DNA from: a virus
Length of the DNA: 22,527 nucleotides
Direction: 5' to 3' (one strand)
Virus record (IMG/VR): IMGVR_UViG_3300032285_001198
Location: 1 to 22,527 of that record
Part shown: positions 6,430 through 13,483 of the stretch, one piece after another
How the letters are laid out: each line of letters starts with the position of its first letter
How positions within the stretch are numbered: position 1 is the first letter of the stretch
Notes under the pieces: generated by a model
What the model was told of the DNA's origin: nothing
Database searches by the model: none
What the model saw: only the letters and a program-made list of their open reading frames with translations
Program-made: the position numbers and the translations under genes

Positions 6430-7737
6430 ATGAATATAAATAAAGCACACTGGTCAACCGACGGCGATAACGTTCGTCTATCAATGCCTCTCACAAAGGT
6501 TGATCAAGAACGTCGTATTGTTTCAGGTTTTGCTTCTTTGGATAATCTAGATAAGCAAGATGATATTGTAACAACAGAGGCTTCTATGGCAGCATTTGCT
6601 AAATTCCGTGGGAACATTAGAGAAATGCACCAGCCATCAGCAGTTGGTAAGATGGTTTCATTTAAAGAAGATAAGTATTTTGATCCAGAGACAAAGAAGT
6701 TCTATAAGGGCGTATTTGTTTCAGCGTATATTTCAAAGGGTGCACAGGATGCCTGGGAGAAAGTTCTAGACGGAACATATACAGGTTTTTCTATTGGGGG
6801 ACGAATGAATAAGTGGGATGATGCTTATGATGAAAAATCAGATAAGCCAATTAGAGTTATTAAGGAATATGATTTAGTTGAGTTGAGTCTTGTAGATTCC
6901 CCAGCTAATCAGTTTGCAAATATCGTATCAGTTGAAAAAGTTGACGGTGTAGATACACTAACAGGTTCATCAGCAGATACAATTGTTGAAAACGTATTCT
7001 GGGATGCAGAATCTGGAATCGTTACAATCTCTGAAAATGAAACAGAGCTTAGCCCAGTTTCTGGTGAAGAGATGAAAAATATTGGATTTGTTGAAAAGAA
7101 TGACTCAGAAAAAACCACAATGATAAAGTTCTTAGTTGATAGTGCAAAAGGCATTAGAACAATTAAGATAGCAAAGGAGGATAATCCTATGACAGAAGAA
7201 ACAACAACAGTTGTTGATGCTCCAGAAGCACCAGCAGCAGACGTAGTTAATGAAGTTGAGGTTGCTCCAGAGGCTCCAGCAGAGGCTGTAGCAGATGCAC
7301 CAGAGGTTGTAGCAGAAGTTGCAACTGAAGAGGCACCAGCAGCAGTTGAAGATGGTAGTGCTCCTTCTATTGAAGAAGAAACAGAGAAAGCTGATGAAGC
7401 AATTGTTGAGGTTGCAACAGCAACAGCAGAAGTTGCTAAGGCAGTTTCTGAAATTCAGAACTCTGTAACTAATGCCTTGAGCGATCTTGCAGCAACAGTA
7501 AAGTCTTTGCAGACAAACGTTGATGCAATTACAAAGTCTCTTGAATCCGTAACAAATGAAGTTAAGGAAGTTAAGGGAAACTTTAACGAGTTTGGAAAGA
7601 CAGTTGATGCCGTAGTTGCAGATACAGCTTTCCGCAAGTCTGGCGATCTCGGCGAGATTGTACAGGAATCACCAAAAGTGATTCAGAAATCCCTATGGGG
7701 CGGACGTTTCCTCACAAATTCCGACCTATTTAACTAA
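6430..7737 (+). CDS. Prohead protease (XkdF-like) fused to scaffold domain
   Basis: A 435-residue protein in two parts. Residues 1-170 resemble the XkdF/HK97-type prohead serine protease that digests the scaffold during capsid maturation: RRIVSGFASLDNLDKQDDIV (29-48), REMHQPS with His67, TGFSIGGR with Ser121, and LVELSLVDSPANQF with Glu151. The His-Ser-Glu set is my proposed catalytic triad. Residues 171-250 form a linker. Residues 254-435 are Ala/Glu/Val/Pro-rich, then a likely coiled coil (about 315-400), and a conserved-looking aromatic C-terminus (SLWGGRFLTNSDLFN), as in scaffolding proteins that bind the capsid protein. The gene has no SD and probably begins almost at the mRNA 5' end. 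A strong internal ribosome site at 7173 indicates separate scaffold production. Confidence 0.88.
   Translation: MNINKAHWSTDGDNVRLSMPLTKVDQERRIVSGFASLDNLDKQDDIVTTEASMAAFAKFRGNIREMHQPSAVGKMVSFKEDKYFDPETKKFYKGVFVSAYISKGAQDAWEKVLDGTYTGFSIGGRMNKWDDAYDEKSDKPIRVIKEYDLVELSLVDSPANQFANIVSVEKVDGVDTLTGSSADTIVENVFWDAESGIVTISENETELSPVSGEEMKNIGFVEKNDSEKTTMIKFLVDSAKGIRTIKIAKEDNPMTEETTTVVDAPEAPAADVVNEVEVAPEAPAEAVADAPEVVAEVATEEAPAAVEDGSAPSIEEETEKADEAIVEVATATAEVAKAVSEIQNSVTNALSDLAATVKSLQTNVDAITKSLESVTNEVKEVKGNFNEFGKTVDAVVADTAFRKSGDLGEIVQESPKVIQKSLWGGRFLTNSDLFN
7173..7180 (+). promoter_or_regulatory. Internal ribosome binding site for the nested scaffold
   Basis: AAAGGAGG is a near-perfect SD placed 8 bases before an in-frame ATG at 7189, deep inside the protease gene. 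Only the capsid gene has a comparably strong site here. The protease start itself has none. Confidence 0.72.
7189..7737 (+). CDS. Nested capsid scaffolding protein (internal in-frame start)
   Basis: Starting at the ATG of residue 254 of the protease fusion, this frame encodes 182 residues: MTEETTTVVDAPEAP, an acidic Ala/Pro/Val/Glu-rich stretch with repeated APEAP and EVAPEAP-like units, a long predicted coiled coil (VEVATATAEVAKAVSEI and after), and the SLWGGRFLTNSDLFN end. The composition is that of an internal scaffold that guides capsid assembly and is then degraded. The SD at 7173-7180 at ideal distance is the direct evidence. The arrangement is the same as lambda C/Nu3, where protease and scaffold share the C-terminus; from that analogy the short form should far outnumber the fusion. 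The weak point is that Met254 could simply be an internal Met with a chance SD. Confidence 0.65.
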   Translation: MTEETTTVVDAPEAPAADVVNEVEVAPEAPAEAVADAPEVVAEVATEEAPAAVEDGSAPSIEEETEKADEAIVEVATATAEVAKAVSEIQNSVTNALSDLAATVKSLQTNVDAITKSLESVTNEVKEVKGNFNEFGKTVDAVVADTAFRKSGDLGEIVQESPKVIQKSLWGGRFLTNSDLFN

Positions 7738-7749
7738 AACAAAATCACT

Positions 7750-7758
7750 AGGAGGTGA
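7750..7758 (+). promoter_or_regulatory. Consensus ribosome binding site of the capsid gene
   Basis: AGGAGGTGA is fully complementary to the 16S anti-SD. It decides the start at ATG 7764 (GGAGG to ATG 8 bases) over an in-frame GTG at 7755 that overlaps the SD itself. It is the strongest SD in the window, fitting the most abundant virion protein. Confidence 0.85.
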
Positions 7759-7763
7759 ACAAT

Positions 7764-8891
7764 ATGTCAGAACAAAACAACACAGAGATCCTAAAGTCTT
7801 TTTCTCACCCAACAGGTGATGGCGTTGCAGTATCAGGTAACATTGGTGGTGCAGTAGCTCAGGGACCTAATGGAAATCTTTCTCCAACAACTGTAATGGG
7901 TAACATTGCAACAGCTAATTTTGGAGATTTTTCTGGACCAAACGCAGTAAACCCATCTGGAACTCCAGGAGGCGTTCTACTACCAGAGCAGGCTCGTCGC
8001 TTTATTGATTACGTATGGGATGCAACTGTACTAGCTCAAGATGGACGTAGAGTTACAATGCGTGCTAATACTATGGAACTAGAGAAGGTCAACGTTGGAG
8101 AGCGTGTCATCCGTGCAGCTGCACAGGCACAGCCTACATTTACAAATGCAGGTGCAACATTCTCTAAGGTAGAGCTTACAACCAAGAAGATTCGTCTTGA
8201 CTGGGAAGTTTCAACAGAAGCACTAGAAGACAATATTGAAGGCGGAGCATTGGAAGATCATCTAGTTCGCTTGATGACTACAGCTTTTGCTAATGACATT
8301 GAAGATCTTGCGATCAACGGTGATGGATCAACAGGAAACTTCCTTTCAATCATGGAAGGTTTCGTACACAAGGTTACAGCTGGAGGATCAGACGCACATG
8401 AGGCACTAGTAACAGTTGCTGACAATGCATGGACTCCATCAGTTATGCAGGAGATCATCCTAGCAATGCCACGTAAGTACCGTGCAGTAAAGAACAACCT
8501 AAAGTTCTATGCTGGTACTGACGCATTCCAGGGAATCGTAAAGCACAACGGTACACTTGCTGATGCTATTGCAGATGCATTCTCTTCATACCCAGCTGGT
8601 ACTCCAGCTAACCGTCAGGCATACCTTGATGGAAATGGTCAGACATTCGGTGGAGCACGTACAACACGTGTTCTTGGTGTTGACGTTCAGGAAGTTCCTT
8701 ACTACCCAGCAGGTTATGTAGATCTTACATTCCCTTCAAACCGTGTATGGGGATTCCAGCGTGATATCACTGTAAACCGTTTCTACCAACCAAAGAAGGA
8801 TACAATTGAATACACAGTATTCGTCCGCTTTGGTCTTCAGTGGGAAGAGCTTGATGCAGTTGCTTACGCAGATGCAGCATCAGATTCATAA
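7764..8891 (+). CDS. Major capsid protein, HK97 fold
   Basis: A 375-residue major capsid protein. Seen: a glycine/asparagine-rich N-arm (about 1-65) that ends in GTPGGVLLPEQARRFIDYVW; an E-loop-like segment with VGERVIRAAAQAQPTF; TKKIRLDWEVSTEALEDNI followed by the long spine helix DHLVRLMTTAFANDIEDLAI and the NGDG motif; an A-domain with WTPSVMQEIILAMPRKY; LKFYAGTDAFQGI; and a C-terminal VLGVDVQEVPYYPAG and NRVWGFQRDITVNRFYQPK. Its length is normal for the fold. It lies 26 bases after the scaffold with no promoter between, so it is transcribed with it and boosted by its SD. A hairpin follows the gene. Arginine is nearly always CGT, consistent with high expression. Confidence 0.95.
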   Translation: MSEQNNTEILKSFSHPTGDGVAVSGNIGGAVAQGPNGNLSPTTVMGNIATANFGDFSGPNAVNPSGTPGGVLLPEQARRFIDYVWDATVLAQDGRRVTMRANTMELEKVNVGERVIRAAAQAQPTFTNAGATFSKVELTTKKIRLDWEVSTEALEDNIEGGALEDHLVRLMTTAFANDIEDLAINGDGSTGNFLSIMEGFVHKVTAGGSDAHEALVTVADNAWTPSVMQEIILAMPRKYRAVKNNLKFYAGTDAFQGIVKHNGTLADAIADAFSSYPAGTPANRQAYLDGNGQTFGGARTTRVLGVDVQEVPYYPAGYVDLTFPSNRVWGFQRDITVNRFYQPKKDTIEYTVFVRFGLQWEELDAVAYADAASDS

Positions 8892-8909
8892 TCTCTGATT
8901 AAATTGACG

Positions 8910-8937
8910 AGGGAGACAGCGTAAAAACTGTCTCCCT
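8910..8937 (+). terminator. Hairpin terminator after the capsid gene
   Basis: AGGGAGACAG (8910-8919) pairs perfectly over 10 bp with CTGTCTCCCT (8928-8937) around the 8-base loop CGTAAAAA. The stem is strong, but only TTAG follows instead of a T run, so it may terminate only partly or mainly protect the capsid mRNA 3' end. Confidence 0.62.
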
Positions 8938-8948
8938 TAGTCATATTC

Positions 8949-8957
8949 TGATATAAT
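8949..8957 (+). promoter_or_regulatory. Extended -10 promoter of the connector gene cluster
   Basis: TGATATAAT with a perfect hexamer at 8952-8957 sits between the capsid hairpin and the connector genes. Transcription would begin near 8964, on the SD GGAGG itself, leaving a leader of about 10 bases. No -35 is recognisable. Confidence 0.62.
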
Positions 8958-8973
8958 AGCAGTGGAGGTCATA

Positions 8974-9312
8974 ATGTCATTAATAGATGAATTAAATAAG
9001 AAAACTGTGTTTGAACTAAAGTCATACGCAAAAAAGAACAATATTGACCTATTTGGCGTAAAAACAAAAAATGAAATTTTAGAAGTAATATTTAGTTTTG
9101 TACCAAAAGAAAAAGAAGAATTAATAGTTGAGCATAAAGCACCAGCAGAAAAGGTAGCGATTTATTCACTTCGTAACGTGAACTGGGTTGGTGTTGGAGC
9201 TTTAACTAAGGGGTATAACATAGTCACTAAGGAGGAAGCTGATAAATGGATTACAAACAAGTCTGTTCGTACAGCTACCCCAGAAGAAGTGAAGAGAGCA
9301 TACGGTAAATAA
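8974..9312 (+). CDS. Small SAP/Rho-N-like protein after the capsid gene
   Basis: A 112-residue protein. GGAGG at 8964-8968 lies 5 bases before ATG 8974 and rules out the GTG at 8962, which precedes the SD. The first 35 residues (LIDELNKKTVFELKSYAKK, then DLFGVKTKNEILEVI) have the helix-loop-helix pattern of SAP, HeH or Rho N-terminal domains, small folds that bind nucleic acid or act as assembly modules. The second half (VAIYSLRNVNWVGVG, then KGYNIVTKEEADKWI and TATPEEVKRAYGK) looks like a small mixed alpha/beta domain. Proteins of this kind often stand between capsid and adaptor genes in actinophages. A role in the head or neck is inferred from position. The stop codon shares one base with the next ATG. 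Confidence 0.75.
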   Translation: MSLIDELNKKTVFELKSYAKKNNIDLFGVKTKNEILEVIFSFVPKEKEELIVEHKAPAEKVAIYSLRNVNWVGVGALTKGYNIVTKEEADKWITNKSVRTATPEEVKRAYGK

Positions 9313-10220
9313 TGGAAGTCCCAAGAATACCACCATATCCAATTATAACAACTTGGACATTACCAATACCCAACTATGAGTATATAGTTTATGTAGAAGA
9401 TTTAGTTGATCACTCAATTGAAGAAACACATATGTTTTCAAATGCTAGCTCACAACTAGTTTACCAACTACCGCTAGAAAAGGTACAGTTTGATCGCCGA
9501 TTCTTGATTAGATTTTATGATACAGAGCATGAGCATATTCTTTATGAAGAAAACCTTGATGTTATCAGACCATATGTAAATCCAGCAAATTTAGGTACTA
9601 CTGCATCAGAAATAGCAGAATATAAGATGCTTGAATTAGTTGCAAGATCAATTATTGATTCACAAATTGTTGATGGTTTTTATAATGAAAAACATATTGT
9701 TCAAACAGTAGGTCTTGGAACAGACTATTTTCCAGTCTGGGAAGACCTTAATAGAGTTTTAAAAGTTTATGAAAATAACGATTTAGTATATGATATTGAT
9801 GATACAACTATAGGAGACTATAAGTATATTGTTACCCTTGACAACTCAGCAGTTCAAAGAGTTGAGCCTGATCTTTATAATCGTTCTGAGGCTAGACCAA
9901 TAACTTTGCCTGTATCTCCAGGAAACTTAGCATTCTATGGATATGCTGGAGTAGCATTTCCTCAAGGTTATGACTATACATTTATTTTAGATATAGGATA
10001 TAAAGCGATACCACCTGATATTGAATATGCAGCAACTTTGCTTATTGATGATTTAAAGTGTGGAAAGCTTGATTATTATAAGAGATATGTTACCTCATAC
10101 AATACAGATCAGTTCAAGATTCAATTTGATAAAATGCTTTTTGACGGTACTGGAAATATGATTGTTGATAAGATTCTTCAGAAGTACCAAAAGAATATTA
10201 CTAAGATAGGCATAATTTAA
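9312..10220 (+). CDS. Putative head-tail adaptor (connector)
   Basis: A 302-residue protein, called from position and pattern. The N-terminal ~95 residues are beta-rich and proline-rich (VPRIPPYPIITTWTLPIPNY). From about 100 on, helical segments (SEIAEYKMLELVARSIID) and the C-terminal region PPDIEYAATLLIDDLKCGKL, KRYVTSYNTDQFKIQFDKM, GTGNMIVDKILQKY resemble the helical bundle of gp6/gp15-type adaptors that dock under the portal. It is about three times longer than the small HK97 gp6, because of the extra N-terminal domain. It starts within the TAATG that ends the previous gene and has no clear SD, so translation is probably by reinitiation. Confidence 0.6.
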   Translation: MEVPRIPPYPIITTWTLPIPNYEYIVYVEDLVDHSIEETHMFSNASSQLVYQLPLEKVQFDRRFLIRFYDTEHEHILYEENLDVIRPYVNPANLGTTASEIAEYKMLELVARSIIDSQIVDGFYNEKHIVQTVGLGTDYFPVWEDLNRVLKVYENNDLVYDIDDTTIGDYKYIVTLDNSAVQRVEPDLYNRSEARPITLPVSPGNLAFYGYAGVAFPQGYDYTFILDIGYKAIPPDIEYAATLLIDDLKCGKLDYYKRYVTSYNTDQFKIQFDKMLFDGTGNMIVDKILQKYQKNITKIGII

Positions 10221-10666
10221 TGCTATGCGAATCAACAGATTTTATCTATCCAATGCTTGCAGACATATACTATCCCCTCGTTGAACAGGGAGCATATGGA
10301 AATGTCAAAAAGCAATGGATTCTTGATAGATCTGTAGCTTGTAATTTTGCACCATTTGGAAGAGCAGGTAAAGAAGAAGTTATGCCAAATGTTAATATCA
10401 CTAAAGATAATGTTTTGCTTGGAAGAACAAAAACAGACCTAAGAGTTAGCTCAATTAATTCAAGAAACTCTATAACAAACGTTTTGGTAACAAATATAAG
10501 AACATCAGAAGAAGATTCAATATATTTAGAGACATCTGGATCAAGAGATGGAAGATCAACAATATATGAAATAGCAACAACTGAAGCAATTGTTGGTCCA
10601 TTTGGAAATATTGAATATCATAAAGTTGTTTTGAGAAGATCAGAAAATCAGGCAAGTGATCTCTAA
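10220..10666 (+). CDS. Putative head-closure (stopper) protein
   Basis: A 148-residue, mainly beta protein in the position where siphoviruses encode the head-closure or stopper protein, between adaptor and neck genes. Seen: a start MLCESTDFIYPMLADIYYPL, a VKKQWILDRSVACNFAP strand pair, a basic flexible loop around GRAGKEEVMPNVNITKD, TDLRVSS, and a C-terminal strand set ending VVLRRSENQ. Size and beta content fit small SPP1 gp16-like barrel proteins. I see no family-defining motif, so the call is mostly positional. It is joined to both neighbours by TAATG overlaps. Confidence 0.5.
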   Translation: MLCESTDFIYPMLADIYYPLVEQGAYGNVKKQWILDRSVACNFAPFGRAGKEEVMPNVNITKDNVLLGRTKTDLRVSSINSRNSITNVLVTNIRTSEEDSIYLETSGSRDGRSTIYEIATTEAIVGPFGNIEYHKVVLRRSENQASDL

Positions 10667-11337
10667 TGAAAATTATAATGAATGATGCTATTTTTAAAAA
10701 AGATATGAAGAATATTATTGAATACTCTATTGGATTTTTAGAAGGTATACAAGTGGGAAAAACACAATTTTTGCATAATATGGGAATGTTAACTACAGAA
10801 ATATTAAAAGAATATATTGACTCAAATGCCAGGGTAAATCCAAAAGCACTACACCATATTTATGAATGGTCAAAAGTGGGAAGTCCTGATGCACGTCTAT
10901 ATAATATAAACTATACAATAAGCAACCTTGGCCTTTCGTTTCTGTCAACCATGAAGCAATCAACATCAATTAAAGATGGCTCATCAGTACCTTTTTATAA
11001 TAAGGCAAAAATAATGGAAGAAGGCATACCAGTAATAATCCAACCAAAGCAGTCAGATGTTTTGGTTTTTGAGGATAACGGAGAAACTGTCTTTACTAAA
11101 GGCAAGGTTGTAATTACAAATCCTGGTGGTAATGAAACTAAAGGATCTTTTCAAAAAGTAGTTGATACATTTTTTAATAAATATTTTACGCAAGCATTTT
11201 TAAAAACAAGCGGGATACAAGAATATTTAACCAATCCAGTTGTATATCAAAGAGGATTGGCCAATGGAAAAAAATCTGGAAGATCAAAAGGTCTACAAGT
11301 AGGATATAGATGGATAACGAATGCGGGGATTAAATAA
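10666..11337 (+). CDS. Putative neck / tail-completion protein
   Basis: A 223-residue protein in the slot of HK97 gp10-like tail-completion proteins. Seen: an N-terminal helical region (KKDMKNIIEYSIGFLEGI, MLTTEILKEYIDSNARV), ALHHIYEWSKVGSPDARLY (about 66-84), which I associate with phage neck proteins, a beta core (IPVIIQPKQSDVLVFED and TVFTKGKVVITNP), and a C-terminal helical and basic region ending with VGYRWITNAGIK. A second in-frame ATG at 10678 is possible, but the TAATG junction favours 10666. Arginine is mostly AGA here, in contrast to the capsid gene. Confidence 0.5.
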   Translation: MKIIMNDAIFKKDMKNIIEYSIGFLEGIQVGKTQFLHNMGMLTTEILKEYIDSNARVNPKALHHIYEWSKVGSPDARLYNINYTISNLGLSFLSTMKQSTSIKDGSSVPFYNKAKIMEEGIPVIIQPKQSDVLVFEDNGETVFTKGKVVITNPGGNETKGSFQKVVDTFFNKYFTQAFLKTSGIQEYLTNPVVYQRGLANGKKSGRSKGLQVGYRWITNAGIK

Positions 11338-11945
11338 TGGCTAATGATTCATTGTTAAATACACCAGTTTTATGGATTAATAAATATTTGCAAGAAAATG
11401 TTACACAGCTAACAAACTTACCTAAGATGCCATTTTTTCCATCAACACCATCAATTTTAGATGATCTAACGGGTTCATTTCCAGAAGGTGGAACAATGGC
11501 TGTTTGGGATAGAATGGTTAAGATGAATAGAAAGACTCTTCCACATATTAAAAATGAAGAGATTTTGTACTACTTTTATGCAACTGCTGAAAATAGTATT
11601 GAAAATATGGTCAAAATTCAAGAAGCTGTTTTGAGATTAATGGATAGATTTGATGAAACTGCAGAAGAAATAAATAACTGGTGCTCTAATACTAGAATAA
11701 ATATAGGTACTACAGGTCAACCAGAATATATAGATAATATCTTCTATTTTCATAATTTTAAGGTTTATCAGCTTCAAGAGACAAGAGACATCATAAACTT
11801 TGGCACAGCCCGCACATATGGTGGCAATAAGATTATCATTGATTTTGAATACCATCAAAAGCCAGTCTTAGACGCCAACTCCAAGGATACTATAATGGGG
11901 TCTAACTGGAAGCCAGAGCAATTAGCCTCAAAACGCTTACTTTAA
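11337..11945 (+). CDS. Putative tail terminator protein
   Basis: A 202-residue protein, the last of the head-tail joining genes and directly before the tail tube gene, where the tail terminator (gpU-like) usually stands. It has an N-terminal SLLNTPVLWINKYLQEN helix, a helical centre (AENSIENMVKIQEAVLRLMD), and a beta end (NIFYFHNFKVYQLQETRD, GGNKIIIDFEYHQKPVL), a plausible alpha/beta mix for that family. GCGGGGA precedes the TAATG start. No motif proves the function. It ends 15 bases before the promoter of the tube gene and no terminator is seen between. Confidence 0.5.
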   Translation: MANDSLLNTPVLWINKYLQENVTQLTNLPKMPFFPSTPSILDDLTGSFPEGGTMAVWDRMVKMNRKTLPHIKNEEILYYFYATAENSIENMVKIQEAVLRLMDRFDETAEEINNWCSNTRINIGTTGQPEYIDNIFYFHNFKVYQLQETRDIINFGTARTYGGNKIIIDFEYHQKPVLDANSKDTIMGSNWKPEQLASKRLL

Positions 11946-11960
11946 TACCATATAAAAGAC

Positions 11961-11969
11961 TGTTATAAT
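11961..11969 (+). promoter_or_regulatory. Extended -10 promoter of the tail tube gene
   Basis: TGTTATAAT with a perfect hexamer at 11964-11969. No good -35 is present. Transcription near 11976 would give a leader of about 57 bases that carries the SD AGAGGTGA (12021-12028). I see no strong secondary structure in that leader. Confidence 0.65.
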
Positions 11970-12032
11970 TGACTTGAGGAAACACAACGCCGTACAATTA
12001 AATATCTATTTTTTAAAGAAAGAGGTGAATAA

Positions 12033-12668
12033 ATGGCATATAGTCGTGGAACGTCTACCAACATTATCGTTGGTGCAGCAGCACTCTTTGTTGCAGACAC
12101 AACTTTGACTCCAGGTACACTGGAGCCTTTTGTATCAAGCGAATCATTCAGAGAAACACTTGCTGATGATGCAACTTACACAAACGTAGGTTACACCATG
12201 AACGGTCTTGAATTGCAGTTCCAGCCTGACTTCGGTGAAGTACAGGTTGACCAAATTCTTGACGTTGCTAAGCTATACAAGCAGGGTATGAAGGTTAACC
12301 TTGCAACAGCTTTTGCTGAGGCTACACTAGAGAATCTTCTTTTGTCTCTAGCATACTCAGATTCAAAGCTAACAGGAACTAAGTCAACATCTGCTGGACA
12401 GGCTCTTGACCTTTCAGCAGGAGATATCGGTGAATGCCCAGTTGAGCGAGGAATCGTTGCAGTTGGTCCAGGAACTGGTGACTGTGCAGACTCTGCTTAT
12501 GTAGAGCGTGTATACTCAGCATACCGTGCACTCTCAATTGAGAATGTAACAGTATCAGCTAAGCGTGACTCAGCTTCAATGTTTGAAGTTTCATTCCGTC
12601 TTCTTCCAGAGGACACAACTGGTTCATATGGTAAGATCGTAGATCGTACTTGGACAGCAGCTTCATAA
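12033..12668 (+). CDS. Major tail tube protein
   Basis: A 211-residue protein with the features of a major tail protein that polymerises into the tail tube: TSTNIIVGAAALFVADTTLT at the N-terminus, a beta-rich body with YTNVGYTMNGLELQFQPDFG and EVQVDQILDVAKLYKQGMKV, a helix (EATLENLLLSLAYSD), and a C-terminal strand region (LSIENVTVSAKRDSASMFEV, FRLLPEDTTGSYGKIVDRTW). It is transcribed as a single-gene unit between its own promoter and a strong terminator. It uses mostly CGT for arginine, as does the capsid gene, which suits a protein made in hundreds of copies. Position before the chaperones and tape measure supports the call strongly. Confidence 0.85.
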   Translation: MAYSRGTSTNIIVGAAALFVADTTLTPGTLEPFVSSESFRETLADDATYTNVGYTMNGLELQFQPDFGEVQVDQILDVAKLYKQGMKVNLATAFAEATLENLLLSLAYSDSKLTGTKSTSAGQALDLSAGDIGECPVERGIVAVGPGTGDCADSAYVERVYSAYRALSIENVTVSAKRDSASMFEVSFRLLPEDTTGSYGKIVDRTWTAAS

Positions 12669-12690
12669 TAACAATTTAATAATACGACTT

Positions 12691-12725
12691 AGCCCATCTC
12701 ATAACGAGGTGGGCTTTGTTGTTTT
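12691..12725 (+). terminator. Rho-independent terminator after the tail tube gene
   Basis: AGCCCATCTC (12691-12700) pairs with GAGGTGGGCT (12706-12715), a 10-bp stem with one T-G wobble and a 5-base loop, followed by TTGTTGTTTT. It is the best terminator in the window and isolates the abundant tube message from the chaperone genes. Confidence 0.9.
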
Positions 12726-12726
12726 A

Positions 12727-12735
12727 TGGTAAACT
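12727..12735 (+). promoter_or_regulatory. Extended -10 promoter of the long chaperone gene (nearly leaderless)
   Basis: TGGTAAACT (hexamer TAAACT at 12730-12735) ends 9 bases before ATG 12745. It directly follows the terminator T tract, and no SD or -35 is present. The hexamer is weaker than TATAAT, so low expression is expected. Confidence 0.5.
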
Positions 12736-12744
12736 TGATATATC

Positions 12745-13455
12745 ATGGCAACTACAGTATATAAAACAAAAAATATTTATTTATTTGACGGTACAGAAAT
12801 AGAGATAATGCCCCTTAAGATTAAGTATCTTAGGGAATTTATGGATGCCTTTGATAAAATCAAAGATACAAAAAATGATGATGAAGCAATGTTAGTATTA
12901 CTAGAATGTACAAGAATAGCTATGAAGCAATATTTTCCACAGATATCAAAAAGCATAAATGAACTTGAAGATAACCTAGATTTGCCCACAGTCCACGAGA
13001 TACTAGACATAGCAGGAAATATTAAAATTGGTGCTAATTTAGAAGATGATGTAAAGACTCAAGTGCAAAAAGGAGATCCTGGACCATCATGGGATGACTT
13101 TGATTTAGCAAAGCTTGAATCAGAGGTATTTTTGCTGGGGATATGGAAAGATTACAATGAGTTAGAACTATCACTATCTTTATCTGAAATGATGGCAATC
13201 ATATCAAGTAAAAGAGATTTAGACTATCAAGAAAAAAAGTTTTTTGCAGCAATACAAGGAGTTGATCTAGAAGGAGAATCTGATAAAGGTCAACAAGAGT
13301 GGGAAAATTTAAAGGCAAGAGTATTTAGTGGTGGAGCAACAAATGATAGTAATGATGTATTAGCATTACAAGGACAGAATGCACAAAAGGCAGGGTTTGG
13401 TATTGGTATGGGTCTTGACTATGAAGATGCTAGAGACCCTTCTCTCATGGTATAA
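12745..13455 (+). CDS. Tail assembly chaperone, long form (G plus T domains in one frame)
   Basis: A 236-residue protein. Residues 1-105 form the G-like chaperone domain (MATTV, LFDGTEIEIMPLKIKYLREF, LLECTRIAMKQYFPQI, LDLPTVHEILDIAG). Residues 106-236 form an additional domain of the T type (WDDFDLAKLESEVFLLGIW, ISSKRDLDYQEKKFFAAIQG, KARVFSGG, GFGIGMGLDYEDA). In most siphoviruses G and GT are made from one locus by a -1 ribosomal frameshift; here both domains are in one uninterrupted frame, and no canonical slippery heptamer is seen at the domain border. The gene has no SD and a probable near-leaderless mRNA. The protein should bind the tape measure and deliver tube subunits during tail assembly. 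Its final codons lie inside the promoter of the paralogue downstream. Confidence 0.78.
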   Translation: MATTVYKTKNIYLFDGTEIEIMPLKIKYLREFMDAFDKIKDTKNDDEAMLVLLECTRIAMKQYFPQISKSINELEDNLDLPTVHEILDIAGNIKIGANLEDDVKTQVQKGDPGPSWDDFDLAKLESEVFLLGIWKDYNELELSLSLSEMMAIISSKRDLDYQEKKFFAAIQGVDLEGESDKGQQEWENLKARVFSGGATNDSNDVLALQGQNAQKAGFGIGMGLDYEDARDPSLMV

Positions 13456-13456
13456 T
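13448..13456 (+). promoter_or_regulatory. Extended -10 promoter of the short chaperone gene
   Basis: TGGTATAAT has a perfect hexamer at 13451-13456 and overlaps the stop codon of the long chaperone gene (TAA 13453-13455). Transcription near 13463 gives a leader of about 20 bases that includes GGGAGG. It is a better -10 than that of the first copy. Confidence 0.65.
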
Positions 13457-13470
13457 TGATACAAACCTAT

Positions 13471-13476
13471 GGGAGG
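13471..13476 (+). promoter_or_regulatory. Ribosome binding site of the short chaperone gene
   Basis: GGGAGG, 7 bases before ATG 13484, decides this start over an ATG at 13469 that overlaps the SD. The chosen start also gives a protein beginning MATTV like its paralogue. Confidence 0.78.
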
Positions 13477-13483
13477 GATCAAC

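Noticed and set aside
13066-13097. Possible -1 frameshift at CAAAAAGG at the domain border of the long chaperone, giving a product of about 116 residues.
   Set aside because: The heptamer does not fit X-XXY-YYZ in the reading frame (CAA AAA GGA), the zero frame already encodes the T-like domain, and a separate short paralogue supplies the G domain. The nearby -1 stop at 13095 is expected by chance.
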